A DNA stretch of 23,306 nucleotides from Caryophanales bacterium. GTDB lineage: Bacteria; Bacillota_I; Bacilli_A; RF39; UBA660. Position 1 is the first letter of the stretch. Each line of letters starts with the position of its first letter. The notes under the pieces were generated by a model that did no database searches, was not told where the DNA came from, and was given only the letters and a program-made list of their open reading frames with translations. This document shows positions 1 through 8,500 of this stretch, piece after piece. The stretch is from NCBI GenBank assembly GCA_016291895.1, contig JAEEZO010000033.1:1-23306 (forward strand). The letters run 5' to 3'. A program made the position numbers and the translations under genes.

Positions 1-2
1 AT

Positions 3-527
3 ATCGCAAACAAGAAGAATGATTTGTTAATTAATGAACAGATCAAATTTAACCAAGTTTTAGTTATCGGACCACATGGGGAACAAGTAGGAGTTAAAAA
101 TATTAATGATGCAATGACTCTAGCTAGTTATGCCGGACTAGATTTAGTACTGATGAATCCTAATGGTGATCCACCTGTATGCAAAGTAATGGATTATAAC
201 AAATTTCGTTATGAAAAAAATAAGAAAGAAAAAGAAGCGTTAAAAAGACAAAAAGCTAATATGAGTGAAACGAAAGAGTTTAGACTTAGTAGTGTAATTG
301 ATATTGGTGATTTTAACACGCGTATTAATCAAGTTACTAAATATTTAAAAAAAGGTGACAAAATTAAAGTGACTATTAAATTTAAAGGTCGTCAAATGGC
401 TCATACAGAATTAGGACTTGACGTTATGAATCGTTTTGCAGATAGATTGAGTGATATTGCTGAAGTTCAAGAAAAACCTAGTTTAGATGGTCGAACAATG
501 ACAATGTTATTAACACCAAAAAAATAG
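3..527 (+). CDS. infC: Translation initiation factor IF-3 (5' end probably outside the window)
   Basis: IF-3 binds the 30S subunit, keeps 50S off and checks the start codon and initiator tRNA. The protein has the N-domain signature (LLINEQI, then the PNGDPPVCKVMDY stretch), a Lys/Glu-rich linker helix (about residues 60-80 counted from TTG 24) and the C-domain with KGRQMAHTELG and the closing DGRTMTMLL. The reading frame is open back to base 3 and reads IANKKND before LLINEQ. There is no good ribosome binding site before TTG 24, and IF-3 proteins usually have such a short extension, so the true start is probably upstream of the window. infC genes often use rare start codons, so ATC at 3-5 cannot be ruled out. 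It leads the infC-rpmI-rplT operon. Function is certain; the exact start is not. Confidence 0.95.
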   Translation: MANKKNDLLINEQIKFNQVLVIGPHGEQVGVKNINDAMTLASYAGLDLVLMNPNGDPPVCKVMDYNKFRYEKNKKEKEALKRQKANMSETKEFRLSSVIDIGDFNTRINQVTKYLKKGDKIKVTIKFKGRQMAHTELGLDVMNRFADRLSDIAEVQEKPSLDGRTMTMLLTPKK

Positions 528-545
528 AAAGAAGGAGTGAATATT

Positions 546-737
546 ATGCCAAAATTAAAAACACATAAGGGAACAAAAAAAGTTTTAAAAATTAGAAAAA
601 ATGGTAGTATTAAGATTGGTCATCCAGGATCACGTCATAATACTGGTAAGAAAAATGCAGCGTATAATCGTAAAGCTAGAAAGGGAAACAATTTATCTAA
701 AGCTGATAGAAGTCGTCTTAGAGAATTGATTAAATAG
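546..737 (+). CDS. rpmI: Large ribosomal subunit protein bL35
   Basis: A 63-residue basic ribosomal protein of the 50S subunit, the usual length for bL35. It begins [13 protein letters not shown] and has the family's [12 protein letters not shown] and RKARKG segments and the C-terminal [11 protein letters not shown] helix. The ATG at 546 is chosen because AGAAGGAG lies at 530-537 with good spacing and the family starts MPK; an in-frame GTG at 537 lies inside the ribosome binding site. It sits 18 bases after infC and 8 bases before rplT. The rplT ribosome binding site overlaps its TAG stop, so the two are probably translationally coupled. Confidence 0.97.
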   Translation: MPKLKTHKGTKKVLKIRKNGSIKIGHPGSRHNTGKKNAAYNRKARKGNNLSKADRSRLRELIK

Positions 738-745
738 GTGAAAAC

Positions 746-1234
746 ATGGCAAGAGTAAGAAATGGTGCTGTTACTAAAGCACGTCATAAAAAAGTAATTA
801 AAGAAGCTCGTGGATATTTTGGAAGTAAACATCGTTTATATAAATCAGCTAAAGAACAATTAATGCATTCTGGAGTATATGCATATCGTGATCGTCGTCA
901 AAAGAAGAGAGATTTCCGTAAATTATGGATTGTTCGTATTAATGCTGAATGTCGTAATAACGATATTAGTTATTCAAGATTTATTGAAGGTTTAAATAAA
1001 GCAGGTATTGAAGTTAACCGTAAAATGTTATCTGAAATCGCTATTAATGATAAAGAAACTTTCAAGAAATTAGTTGATGTTGCTAAAAATGGTAAAGCAG
1101 AAGTAAAAGAAGAAAAAACTAATGATTTATCTAGTAAAACCGTAGCTGAACTTCGTGAATTAGCTAAAGCAGCTAATATCGAAGGTTATGATAAAATGAA
1201 AAAAGCAGATTTATTAACTGCATTAGAAAAATAA
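746..1234 (+). CDS. rplT: Large ribosomal subunit protein bL20 with extra C-terminal Rho_N/SAP-like domain
   Basis: bL20 binds 23S rRNA early in 50S assembly, and in Bacilli it also represses its own infC-rpmI-rplT operon through a leader that would lie upstream of this window. Residues 1-117 are a complete normal bL20: start [10 protein letters not shown], then [17 protein letters not shown] and [12 protein letters not shown] segments. The protein is 162 residues, against about 119 in the family. The extra part is a short charged linker (about 118-126) and a mini-domain at 127-162 with [15 protein letters not shown], then [13 protein letters not shown]. This matches the helix-extended-loop-helix pattern of Rho_N/SAP-like nucleic-acid-binding domains. 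The same domain ends uS2 encoded just downstream. Ribosome binding site AGGTGA at 736-741. Confidence 0.96.
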   Translation: MARVRNGAVTKARHKKVIKEARGYFGSKHRLYKSAKEQLMHSGVYAYRDRRQKKRDFRKLWIVRINAECRNNDISYSRFIEGLNKAGIEVNRKMLSEIAINDKETFKKLVDVAKNGKAEVKEEKTNDLSSKTVAELRELAKAANIEGYDKMKKADLLTALEK

Positions 1235-1249
1235 TCAGATTGATGAATT

Positions 1250-1279
1250 AATATTTCGAGTGCCAAAAGGTGAAATATT
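1250..1279 (+). promoter_or_regulatory. Bulged RNA hairpin in the rpsB leader (candidate autoregulatory site)
   Basis: In the 86-base gap between rplT and rpsB, AATATTTC (1250-1257) pairs perfectly with GAAATATT (1272-1279). Inside, a one-sided GAGT bulge (1258-1261) leads to a second stem GCC/GGT (1262-1264 with 1269-1271, one G-U pair) closed by an AAAA loop. No T-run follows, so it is not a terminator. Position and shape fit a ribosomal-protein-binding leader (S2 autoregulates rpsB-tsf in other bacteria), but I do not recognise a named family. Ribosome binding site AAAGGAG at 1305-1311. Confidence 0.4.
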
Positions 1280-1320
1280 TTAGAAATTAATCGGTGTATA
1301 ACGAAAAGGAGAATTAGATT

Positions 1321-2322
1321 ATGACAGTTGTGTCAATGAATTATTTATTAGAAGCTGGTGTTCATTTTGGACATCAAAAAAGAAGATGGAATCCTAAAAT
1401 GGGAGAATATATCTTCGGATCAAGAGATGATATTTATATTATCGATTTACAAAAAACCGTTAAGAAATTAGAAGAAGCTTATGAAGCTTTAACGCAAATT
1501 GTTACTGATGGTGGTAAAGTTATTTTTGTAGGTACAAAAAAACAAGCTCAAGAAGTATGTTTAGAATGTGCTAAGAGAACAAATATGTTCTATGTAACTG
1601 AAAGATGGTTAGGTGGAACATTAACTAACTTTAGAACTATTAGAAGTCGTGTTAAAAGATTAGAAGAATTAGAAAAGATGCAAAATGATGGTACATATGA
1701 ATTATTACCTAAAAAAGAAGTTGCATTATTAAATAAAGAATATGAAAAATTAAATCGTTATTTATCTGGTATCAGAGAAATGACTGAATTACCAAAAGCA
1801 ATGATTATTGTTGATCCTAAAAAGGAAGAAATCGCTATTAAAGAAGCACATAAGTTAAATATACCAGTATTTGGTATTGTTGATACTAACTGTGATCCTG
1901 ATGTAGTTGATTATGTAATTCCAGGAAATGATGATGCAGTTCGTGCTGTAAAAGTTGTTTTAAATGCTTTAACTAACGCTATTGCAACAGTAAATGGTAA
2001 TGAAATCGTTGATGTTATTTCTGAAGATGATTCTAAGAAAGAAGATTTAAAAGAAGTAAAGGTTGCTAAAGAAGAAGTAGAAGAAAAAGAAGAAGTTAAA
2101 GAAGAAAAACCTAAAAAAGAAACTAAAAAAGAAGAAAAAGTTGAAGAACCTAAAGAAGAAGTAGTAGAAGAAAAGAAAACTACAAAGAAAGCTCCTAAGA
2201 AAGAAGAAGCTAAAGATTTATCTACTTTAACACTTGCTGAATTAAAAGAACTTGCTAAAGAAAGAGAAATCAAAGGTTATTCAAAACTTAAAAAAGATGA
2301 ATTATTAGAATTATTAAAATAA
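1321..2322 (+). CDS. rpsB: Small ribosomal subunit protein uS2 with long charged tail and Rho_N/SAP-like domain
   Basis: uS2 is a 30S protein added late in assembly. Residues 1 to about 230 are a full uS2: [28 protein letters not shown], the VGTKKQAQ segment, [11 protein letters not shown], then [23 protein letters not shown]. At 333 residues it is roughly 90 longer than usual for Bacilli. The tail is a Lys/Glu-rich, probably disordered and helical stretch (about 236-298), then a mini-domain at 299-333 reading [15 protein letters not shown], then [13 protein letters not shown]. About 20 of 35 positions equal the C-terminal domain of bL20 upstream. ATG 1321 follows the AAAGGAG at 1305-1311; tsf follows after 10 bases, forming the classic rpsB-tsf pair. 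Confidence 0.97.
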   Translation: MTVVSMNYLLEAGVHFGHQKRRWNPKMGEYIFGSRDDIYIIDLQKTVKKLEEAYEALTQIVTDGGKVIFVGTKKQAQEVCLECAKRTNMFYVTERWLGGTLTNFRTIRSRVKRLEELEKMQNDGTYELLPKKEVALLNKEYEKLNRYLSGIREMTELPKAMIIVDPKKEEIAIKEAHKLNIPVFGIVDTNCDPDVVDYVIPGNDDAVRAVKVVLNALTNAIATVNGNEIVDVISEDDSKKEDLKEVKVAKEEVEEKEEVKEEKPKKETKKEEKVEEPKEEVVEEKKTTKKAPKKEEAKDLSTLTLAELKELAKEREIKGYSKLKKDELLELLK

Positions 2323-2332
2323 GGAGATAAAT

Positions 2333-3208
2333 ATGTTTAGTGCTAGTGATGTAAAAACTTTAAGAGAAAAAACTGGTGCTGGTATGCTTGATTGCAAAAA
2401 GGCATTAGAAGAAAATCAAGGGGATATGGATAAGGCCATTGATTGGTTAAGAGAAAAGGGTATTTCTAAAGCAGCAAAGAAGAGCGATCGTATTGCAGCT
2501 GAAGGTTTAGCACAAATTTTTGTAGAAGGAAATCGTGCTTTAGTGGTTGAAGTTAACAGTGAAACAGATTTCGTTGCAAAAAATGATGAATTTAAAAATT
2601 TAGTAAACACTATTGGAACTGCTTTATTATCAAGTGATGTTAGCACTATTGAAGAAGCTAATAATTTAGAAGTAGATGGAACTACTATTAATGATTTAGT
2701 AGTTGCTGCTACTGCTAAAATTGGTGAAAAAATAAGTTTCCGTCGTTTCAAAAGATTAGAAAAAACTGATAGTCAAAGTTTCGGTTCATATATTCATATG
2801 GGTGGAAGAATTGCTAGTTTAGTTTTAGTTGAAGGTGAAAACGTTGATGCTGCTCGTGATGTTGCTATGCATGCAGCTGCTATGCGTCCACTATATCTAA
2901 ATGAAGCAAGTGTTCCAACTGAAGACTTAGATAAAGAAAAAGAAATTATGAGACAAGAACTTCTAAACGAAGGAAAACCAGCTGATAAGATTGAAAATAT
3001 TTTAGTTGGTAAAGTTCGTAAATATTATGAAGAAGTATGTCTTGAAGATCAAATCTTTGTAAAAGCTGAAAATAAAGAAACAGTTGGTAAATTCTTAGAA
3101 GCAAACGGATGCAAATTATTAGATTTAGTACGTTTTGAAGTAGGAGAAGGTATGGAAAAACGTAATGAAAACTTCGCTGAAGAAGTAATGAGTCAAATAA
3201 ATGGATAA
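2333..3208 (+). CDS. tsf: Elongation factor Ts
   Basis: EF-Ts is the guanine-nucleotide exchange factor that recycles EF-Tu from GDP to GTP form. The 291-residue protein has the UBA-like N-domain (ASDVKTLREKTGAGMLDCKKAL), the EF-Tu-contacting TDFVAKN motif at residues 78-84, the core subdomain segment HMGGRIASLVLVEG, and a coiled-coil/C-terminal part ending EVMSQING. Length and order are normal. ATG 2333 follows AAGGAGA with ideal spacing, 10 bases after rpsB. A terminator whose stem overlaps the TAA stop closes the operon. Confidence 0.98.
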   Translation: MFSASDVKTLREKTGAGMLDCKKALEENQGDMDKAIDWLREKGISKAAKKSDRIAAEGLAQIFVEGNRALVVEVNSETDFVAKNDEFKNLVNTIGTALLSSDVSTIEEANNLEVDGTTINDLVVAATAKIGEKISFRRFKRLEKTDSQSFGSYIHMGGRIASLVLVEGENVDAARDVAMHAAAMRPLYLNEASVPTEDLDKEKEIMRQELLNEGKPADKIENILVGKVRKYYEEVCLEDQIFVKAENKETVGKFLEANGCKLLDLVRFEVGEGMEKRNENFAEEVMSQING

Positions 3209-3230
3209 TCAAAAGATTATCCTTTTTTTT
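3203..3230 (+). terminator. Intrinsic terminator after tsf
   Basis: Perfect 8-bp stem GGATAATC (3203-3210) / GATTATCC (3215-3222) with AAAA loop, followed by eight T. The stem includes the tsf stop codon. Confidence 0.93.
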
Positions 3231-3283
3231 ACAGTAAAATAAAAAAAATGTTATGTATTTAATGTTATTAGTATTTATTTATT

Positions 3284-3291
3284 GTTATAAT
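3284..3291 (+). promoter_or_regulatory. Extended -10 promoter for the MBL surface protein
   Basis: TATAAT at 3286-3291 is preceded by TG one base upstream (TGTTATAAT), an extended -10 element. No clear -35 is seen. Predicted start of transcription is near 3298, giving a leader of about 16 nt with the AAGAGG ribosome binding site. Confidence 0.6.
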
Positions 3292-3313
3292 TTAATTATA
3301 GTAAGAGGTTGTT

Positions 3314-5416
3314 ATGAAAAAGAATAATAATGGAAATCCAATTATGGCAATAGTATTTATCATATTAATAGCAGGAACAATATATTTAGGCTTTAATATT
3401 GATAAATTTAGAGGTAATATAGGCAAAGATAATATCGAAGAAAAAGACAATAATAAAGATAACAATAATAGTAATAATAATAGTAATAACAACAATAATA
3501 GTAATAATAATAACAATAATAATAACAACAATAATAACAACAATAATAGTAATAATAATAACAACAATAATAATAATAATAACAATAATAATAGTAATAA
3601 CAATAACAACAATAATAGTAATAATAACAATAATAATACTTCTCAAAAGGTAACTATCCAATTTTCTTTGAATGGTTCTAAAGAAATTAATATTTCGGTT
3701 GGTGATACATGGAATGATCCTGGTTATAAAGCGATTGGTAGTGATGGTAAAAACTATAATAGTAGTGTAACTGTAAATGGTAGTGTTAATACTAGTAAAG
3801 TTGGAGATTATACAATAACATATACATTAAAAGTTGGCACAACGTCAAAAACTTTAACAAGAATTATTCATGTTAAGGCAAAACAAGTAGCATTAAAATC
3901 AATTAGTTGTGATAAAAGTGAATATTCATTTTATGTTGGTAATAGTGTAAAAGTTACTCCTAAATATAATCCAAGTGATACAACACAAATGGGTGTTACA
4001 TTTGAAAGTAGTAATTCTAATGTTGCAACAGTAGATAATAATGGAAAAATTGTAGGTAAAGCTGTTGGTACAGCGGTTATTACATTAACTTCAAAGAGTA
4101 ATAATAGTATAAAAGCTACATGCAAAGTAACTGTTAAAAAGAAAGAAACAAGTACTGTAACTTCTGGTCCATCAAAAATACATTTTATTAACATTTATTA
4201 TGGTGATTCCATTTTAATTGAAAGTAATGGTAAATATGGTTTGATTGATGCTGGTAACCCATCTAATAGTGGTTATAGTGATTTGGATGTAGCGAATGGT
4301 AGTGGTACGACAGTCCTAAATTATCTTAAGAAAAAAGGTGTTAAGCACTTAGAGTTTGTTATTGCATCACATTCTCATAGTGATCATATTGGTGGTATTC
4401 CTGAATTATTAAAGAATTCTAGTTTTGTAGATAGTAACACAACATTTATTTATAAACAAACTGAACGTGATAATTCTTCTTTAGGAGAAATTATTCTTGA
4501 TGGTGGTAATAGATTTGCTAATATAGGCTATGATTGGAAGTCCCTTTGGTTCTTATCAAAAGCTAAAGAAGTTATGACTAGTAAAGGAGCAACTCTTCTT
4601 GAGACTGCAAGTCATAGTAGTTCTAGTATGAGTAAATTAGGTGCAGAATATCATAGTAATAGTGATAAATGGATGGATTATATTACTTTTAAGATGGAAG
4701 ATTTAACGTTTAAAATATATAATTTATATCCTTATATGGAAACATCGAATGGTAAAAAATATATTGATTTAAATACTAATTCGTTAGTAACAATAGTTAC
4801 ATCAAAGACTGGTAAAAAAGTATGGTTATCAGGTGATTTGAATGTTAGAAGTGAATTTGAACAATATTATGCTCGTAAAATTGGAAAAGTTGATGTTGCA
4901 AAGGCTAATCATCATGGACATCTATTCTCTAATTCATATAGTATGATGTCAAGTTTAAAACCATCATATTTTATAATTCCGTTCCCTAATGGATCAGGTG
5001 GAGCTGCAGCTACATACGTAAAAGAAAACGGCGGAAAAGTTTATTATTCTGGTAATCCAGGTAGTGGAGCCGTAGTAGTTACTCTAGGATCATCTATTTC
5101 TGTTTCTGAAAAACCAACAAAAGTTAATTATGCAAATAATTGGTATAAATGGAATTATAATGGTGAATCAGTTGTTTGGACATATGTTGGAAGTAATGGT
5201 AAATTTATTAAGAACGATTGGTTATCAGATAAAGGTGAATGGTATTATTTTAATTCATCTGGTATTATGGTTACTAATGAATGGGTAAAAGACAAAGGTA
5301 AATGGTACTATTTAGGAAAAGATGGTAAAATGTATAAAAGTACAACCAAATATATAGATGGTAAACCATATACTTTCGATTCTAGTGGTGCTTGTACTTC
5401 AGGTGAAGGTTGTTAA
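3314..5416 (+). CDS. Membrane-anchored, surface-exposed MBL-fold (ComEC-like) hydrolase with Asn-rich linker and wall-binding repeats
   Basis: The 700-residue protein has five visible parts. (1) Residues 9-29 form a signal anchor. (2) Residues 46-108 are almost only Asn, with scattered Ser. (3) Two Ig-like domains follow: a DUF5011-type (about 112-188, with VGDTWNDPGYKA and KVGDYTITYT) and a Big_2-type (about 192-275, with SSNSNVATVDNNGKIVGKA). (4) The metallo-beta-lactamase domain (about 286-595) has the metal-binding HSHSDH motif at 353-358, then WLSGDLN and ANHHGH as later metal/active-site segments. It resembles the extracellular nuclease-like domain of ComEC/Rec2 proteins. (5) The end (about 610-695) carries aromatic repeats of the glucan/choline-binding type (NGKFIKNDW, GEWYYFNSSGIM, GKWYYLGKDGKM). 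I infer a cell-wall-associated hydrolase; nucleic acid or phosphodiester substrates are possible, but the substrate is not readable here. ATG 3314 follows AAGAGG. It is a single-gene unit with its own promoter and terminator. Confidence 0.85.
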   Translation: MKKNNNGNPIMAIVFIILIAGTIYLGFNIDKFRGNIGKDNIEEKDNNKDNNNSNNNSNNNNNSNNNNNNNNNNNNNNNSNNNNNNNNNNNNNNSNNNNNNNSNNNNNNTSQKVTIQFSLNGSKEINISVGDTWNDPGYKAIGSDGKNYNSSVTVNGSVNTSKVGDYTITYTLKVGTTSKTLTRIIHVKAKQVALKSISCDKSEYSFYVGNSVKVTPKYNPSDTTQMGVTFESSNSNVATVDNNGKIVGKAVGTAVITLTSKSNNSIKATCKVTVKKKETSTVTSGPSKIHFINIYYGDSILIESNGKYGLIDAGNPSNSGYSDLDVANGSGTTVLNYLKKKGVKHLEFVIASHSHSDHIGGIPELLKNSSFVDSNTTFIYKQTERDNSSLGEIILDGGNRFANIGYDWKSLWFLSKAKEVMTSKGATLLETASHSSSSMSKLGAEYHSNSDKWMDYITFKMEDLTFKIYNLYPYMETSNGKKYIDLNTNSLVTIVTSKTGKKVWLSGDLNVRSEFEQYYARKIGKVDVAKANHHGHLFSNSYSMMSSLKPSYFIIPFPNGSGGAAATYVKENGGKVYYSGNPGSGAVVVTLGSSISVSEKPTKVNYANNWYKWNYNGESVVWTYVGSNGKFIKNDWLSDKGEWYYFNSSGIMVTNEWVKDKGKWYYLGKDGKMYKSTTKYIDGKPYTFDSSGACTSGEGC
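3449..3637 (+). repeat. AAT/AAC/AGT trinucleotide tract encoding poly-Asn
   Basis: About 63 codons, nearly all AAT or AAC with some AGT (Ser), in irregular order. It encodes a low-complexity linker between the membrane anchor and the first Ig-like domain. The mixed AAT/AAC/AGT codons make it an imperfect microsatellite. Unit changes of three bases would alter linker length without shifting the frame. Confidence 0.95.
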
Positions 5417-5417
5417 T

Positions 5418-5446
5418 AAAAAAAGAAGTTTTAACTTCTTTTTTTT
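5418..5446 (+). terminator. Intrinsic terminator after the MBL surface protein
   Basis: AAAAGAAGTT (5421-5430) and AACTTCTTTT (5433-5442) form a stem (inner pairs probably open), followed by a T-run to 5446; flanking A-run makes it partly bidirectional. Confidence 0.88.
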
Positions 5447-5501
5447 ATAATAATTATTATTGTATATTTTTGTATAATTTTAAAATAAATTATGTTATAC
5501 T

Positions 5502-5507
5502 TATAAT
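5502..5507 (+). promoter_or_regulatory. Promoter (-10) for the repeat surface protein
   Basis: TATAAT at 5502-5507, 18 bases before ATG 5526. The -35 is poor (TTTAAA around 5479). Predicted transcription start falls at about 5514, right at the AGGAG ribosome binding site, so the leader would be only about 12 nt. Confidence 0.5.
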
Positions 5508-5525
5508 GATGATAGGAGTGTAATA

Positions 5526-8500
5526 ATGAAAGATTTCTTTAAGAGTAAAAAGATACTTATTCCTGTTTTAATAGTTTTAGTAACAATTGTTACATTGTTA
5601 AGAGTATCGTATAGTGTTCCTCTTGATAATGATGTTGAAGTAGAACCTGATTCTTCCTTAACATATTATTTAAATGTAACATATGATGGTGTAGATCGTA
5701 ATGGTGTTAAATCAAATGATACAACAGTTGCTAGTATTAATAGTGGTTATATGTATGTATCTGATAAAATCCCTGATGGACTTATCTTCCAGGGATTTGT
5801 AACAACAAGTGACGGATCAATTGGAGCCGTAAGAAGAAGTGATGAAAATACCGCTTGTTTAGGTAAAGTTGTAGATGATACTAATGAAGATAGTGTTGAT
5901 ACAGGTGTATGGAATAATGATAATACTGAATATACTTATCATGGCCTTCATTATAATGCTAATGATCGTACAGTTACTTTTAAAGTTAAAAACTTACAAG
6001 CTGGTTGTAAGTTAACTGTTGGTATTAAAACAAAAACTCCTGCGACAATTGATGATCCATCAACAACCGTTGTTGAAAATCGAAGAGATTTCTATAACTT
6101 TGGTCAAATAAGAGAAGATAGTTTAACGGTTATATCTAATACTGTTCATGCTTTTATGGGAAAAAGTGGATCTTTATATGGCGTTATATATCAATATACA
6201 GGAAATGTTCCTAGTAATGCTCCATCAGTTCCTGGAACAGCTACATATACTAGTGGTAGTACTGTAGGTGTAGCATTACCTGTTGATGTTGAAGGTTATA
6301 CCTTTAGTGGATGGAGTACAAGTGATGTAACAATTAATAATGGAAGTTTTACAATGCCAAGTAGTAATGTTACATTAACTGGTTCATTTACAGAACTCCC
6401 TAAATATAATGTTACATATCAAATAAATGGAACTAGTCCTGAAGGTTATGTATTACCTACATCTAAATCTTATTATCCAGAATCAACAGTTAAAGTAGAT
6501 AGTTTATCACAAGGTGATATTATAAATGGATATAGATTCAGTGGATGGATAACAACTGATGTATCAGTATCAAATGATAAAGACTTTATAATGCCAAGTT
6601 CTAATGTAAGATTAGTTGGTGAATTTAGTGAAGTAACATATACTGTATCATATGCTTTCTATGATACGGTTTTACCTCCAAATAGTAATAGTTTATTACC
6701 ACCAACTGCAAGTTATAAGCCTGGTACTACAGTATCTTTAGCCAATGTTACTGAACCTTCAGGTTATAAATTCTTAGGTTGGTATAAAGAAAATAATTTT
6801 GTAATGCCAGAAGAAAATGTTACCATTTATGGTGAATGGATGGTACAAACTGGTACTTTTGAACCAACCATTGTTAAAACGGTTACAAGCACAAAGGAAT
6901 ATTATAAAACAGGTGATATTGTAACATTTAAAATAACCGTTACTAATACAGCTAATTTCCCAATACATGATGTTATCGTAAAAGAAAATACAGAAAATTC
7001 TAAGTTTGTAGAAGGAACTGGTTATACAATAGAAACAGATCATATTGCTAAAATAAATAATATTGCTGCTAATAGTAGTGTTGACTTATTTGCAAGTTAT
7101 ACTGTTTTAGATACTGATATCGATGAAGTTTCAAATGAAGCAGAAATAATTGGTGCCTTAGCAGATAATAATTATATTTTAGCTGATAAAGAGTATAAAG
7201 CTGATGCTGAATTTATTGTACAATCTAATTTAGTAGTTCATCACTATGTTGAAGGTACTGAAACAAAAGTTCATGATGATGAATTGAGTGAAGTTGTTTA
7301 TGGTAGTCAATATAGTACTAATTATAAAGATCCTGCTGAATTATATGATGAATATAAAAATGATTATGAATATAATAATAATCATAATGGTTCACCAGTA
7401 AATGGTATCGTTCGTAATAAAAACATTGAAGTTACTTATTTCTATGATTTGAAACCAAGTGAAGTAATAGTTCATTATTATGCTGATGGTACAACAGATA
7501 GTTTATGTGCTGATGTTACCCTTTCTAAACGTTATCGTGATAGTTATGAAAGTCATACTTGTGCTGAAATAAATAATAATTATCGTTTCAAAGAAGTTGT
7601 ATCAACTGATAATAACAGTATAATTAATAATATGGATGTAACTGGAACAGTTAAACAAAATAGAATTATTATTACATATTATTATGAATTAAAACCTGCT
7701 CAAGTTATCACACATCATAAAGAAGTAAATACTAATAAGACTCTTGCTGATGATGTTATTACTAATACAAATTATGGTAAACGTTATACGACAAGTGCAA
7801 GCCAAGATATTCCAAGTAATTATGAATTTAGTAGTAGAACAACAAACTTTGAAGGTTATGTAGATCAAGATACAATTGAAGTTACATATTATTATCGAGT
7901 TAAAGATAGTAAGTTATCAACTTCAATTAATAAGACAGGTACAAAGATGATTCTTAGTCGTGATGATTCTACAACATATAACATTTCTTATAATGCTACT
8001 GTATCTGATTACATTGGTGATGGAACAATTACAATTATTGATTATTTACCATATAAGATTGATGAAGCTAGTTCAAATCTTGCTGATGGTGTTTATAATG
8101 CTAATGATAAAACAATAACATGGACAGTTGATTGGACAGATATTAATGAAACTAATAATAGTAAAGAATTTAATAAAGAATTTACAGTTAAATATTTAGA
8201 TTATCCATCTTCAGGTGTAATTAATAATCGTGTTGTTGGTAAAGTTAGATTATCTAATAATAGTCAAGATGCTGAAGGAACTATTTCAACTAACATCTTG
8301 TTACCAGGAAAGATAATTGTTCATCATTACATTGTTGATACAGATAAAAAATTAACTGATGATATTGAAACAACTGATTTAGTTGGTCAAACATATATTA
8401 GTAATGCAATTGATTTTGAAGGATATAGAGTAGTTGTAAAACCAGGTGTTGAAACCTTTAGATACACTGAAGAAGTACAAGAAGTTACTTATTATTATGA

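Noticed and set aside
1911..3212. Minus-strand open frames inside rpsB and tsf
   Set aside because: They lie wholly opposite well-recognised genes, have no ribosome binding sites and give low-complexity proteins.
3292..3661. Long minus-strand open frames of almost pure Leu or Ile/Val across the Asn tract
   Set aside because: They are the reverse-strand reading of the AAT/AAC repeat; no ribosome binding site, and the + strand frame is a clear gene.
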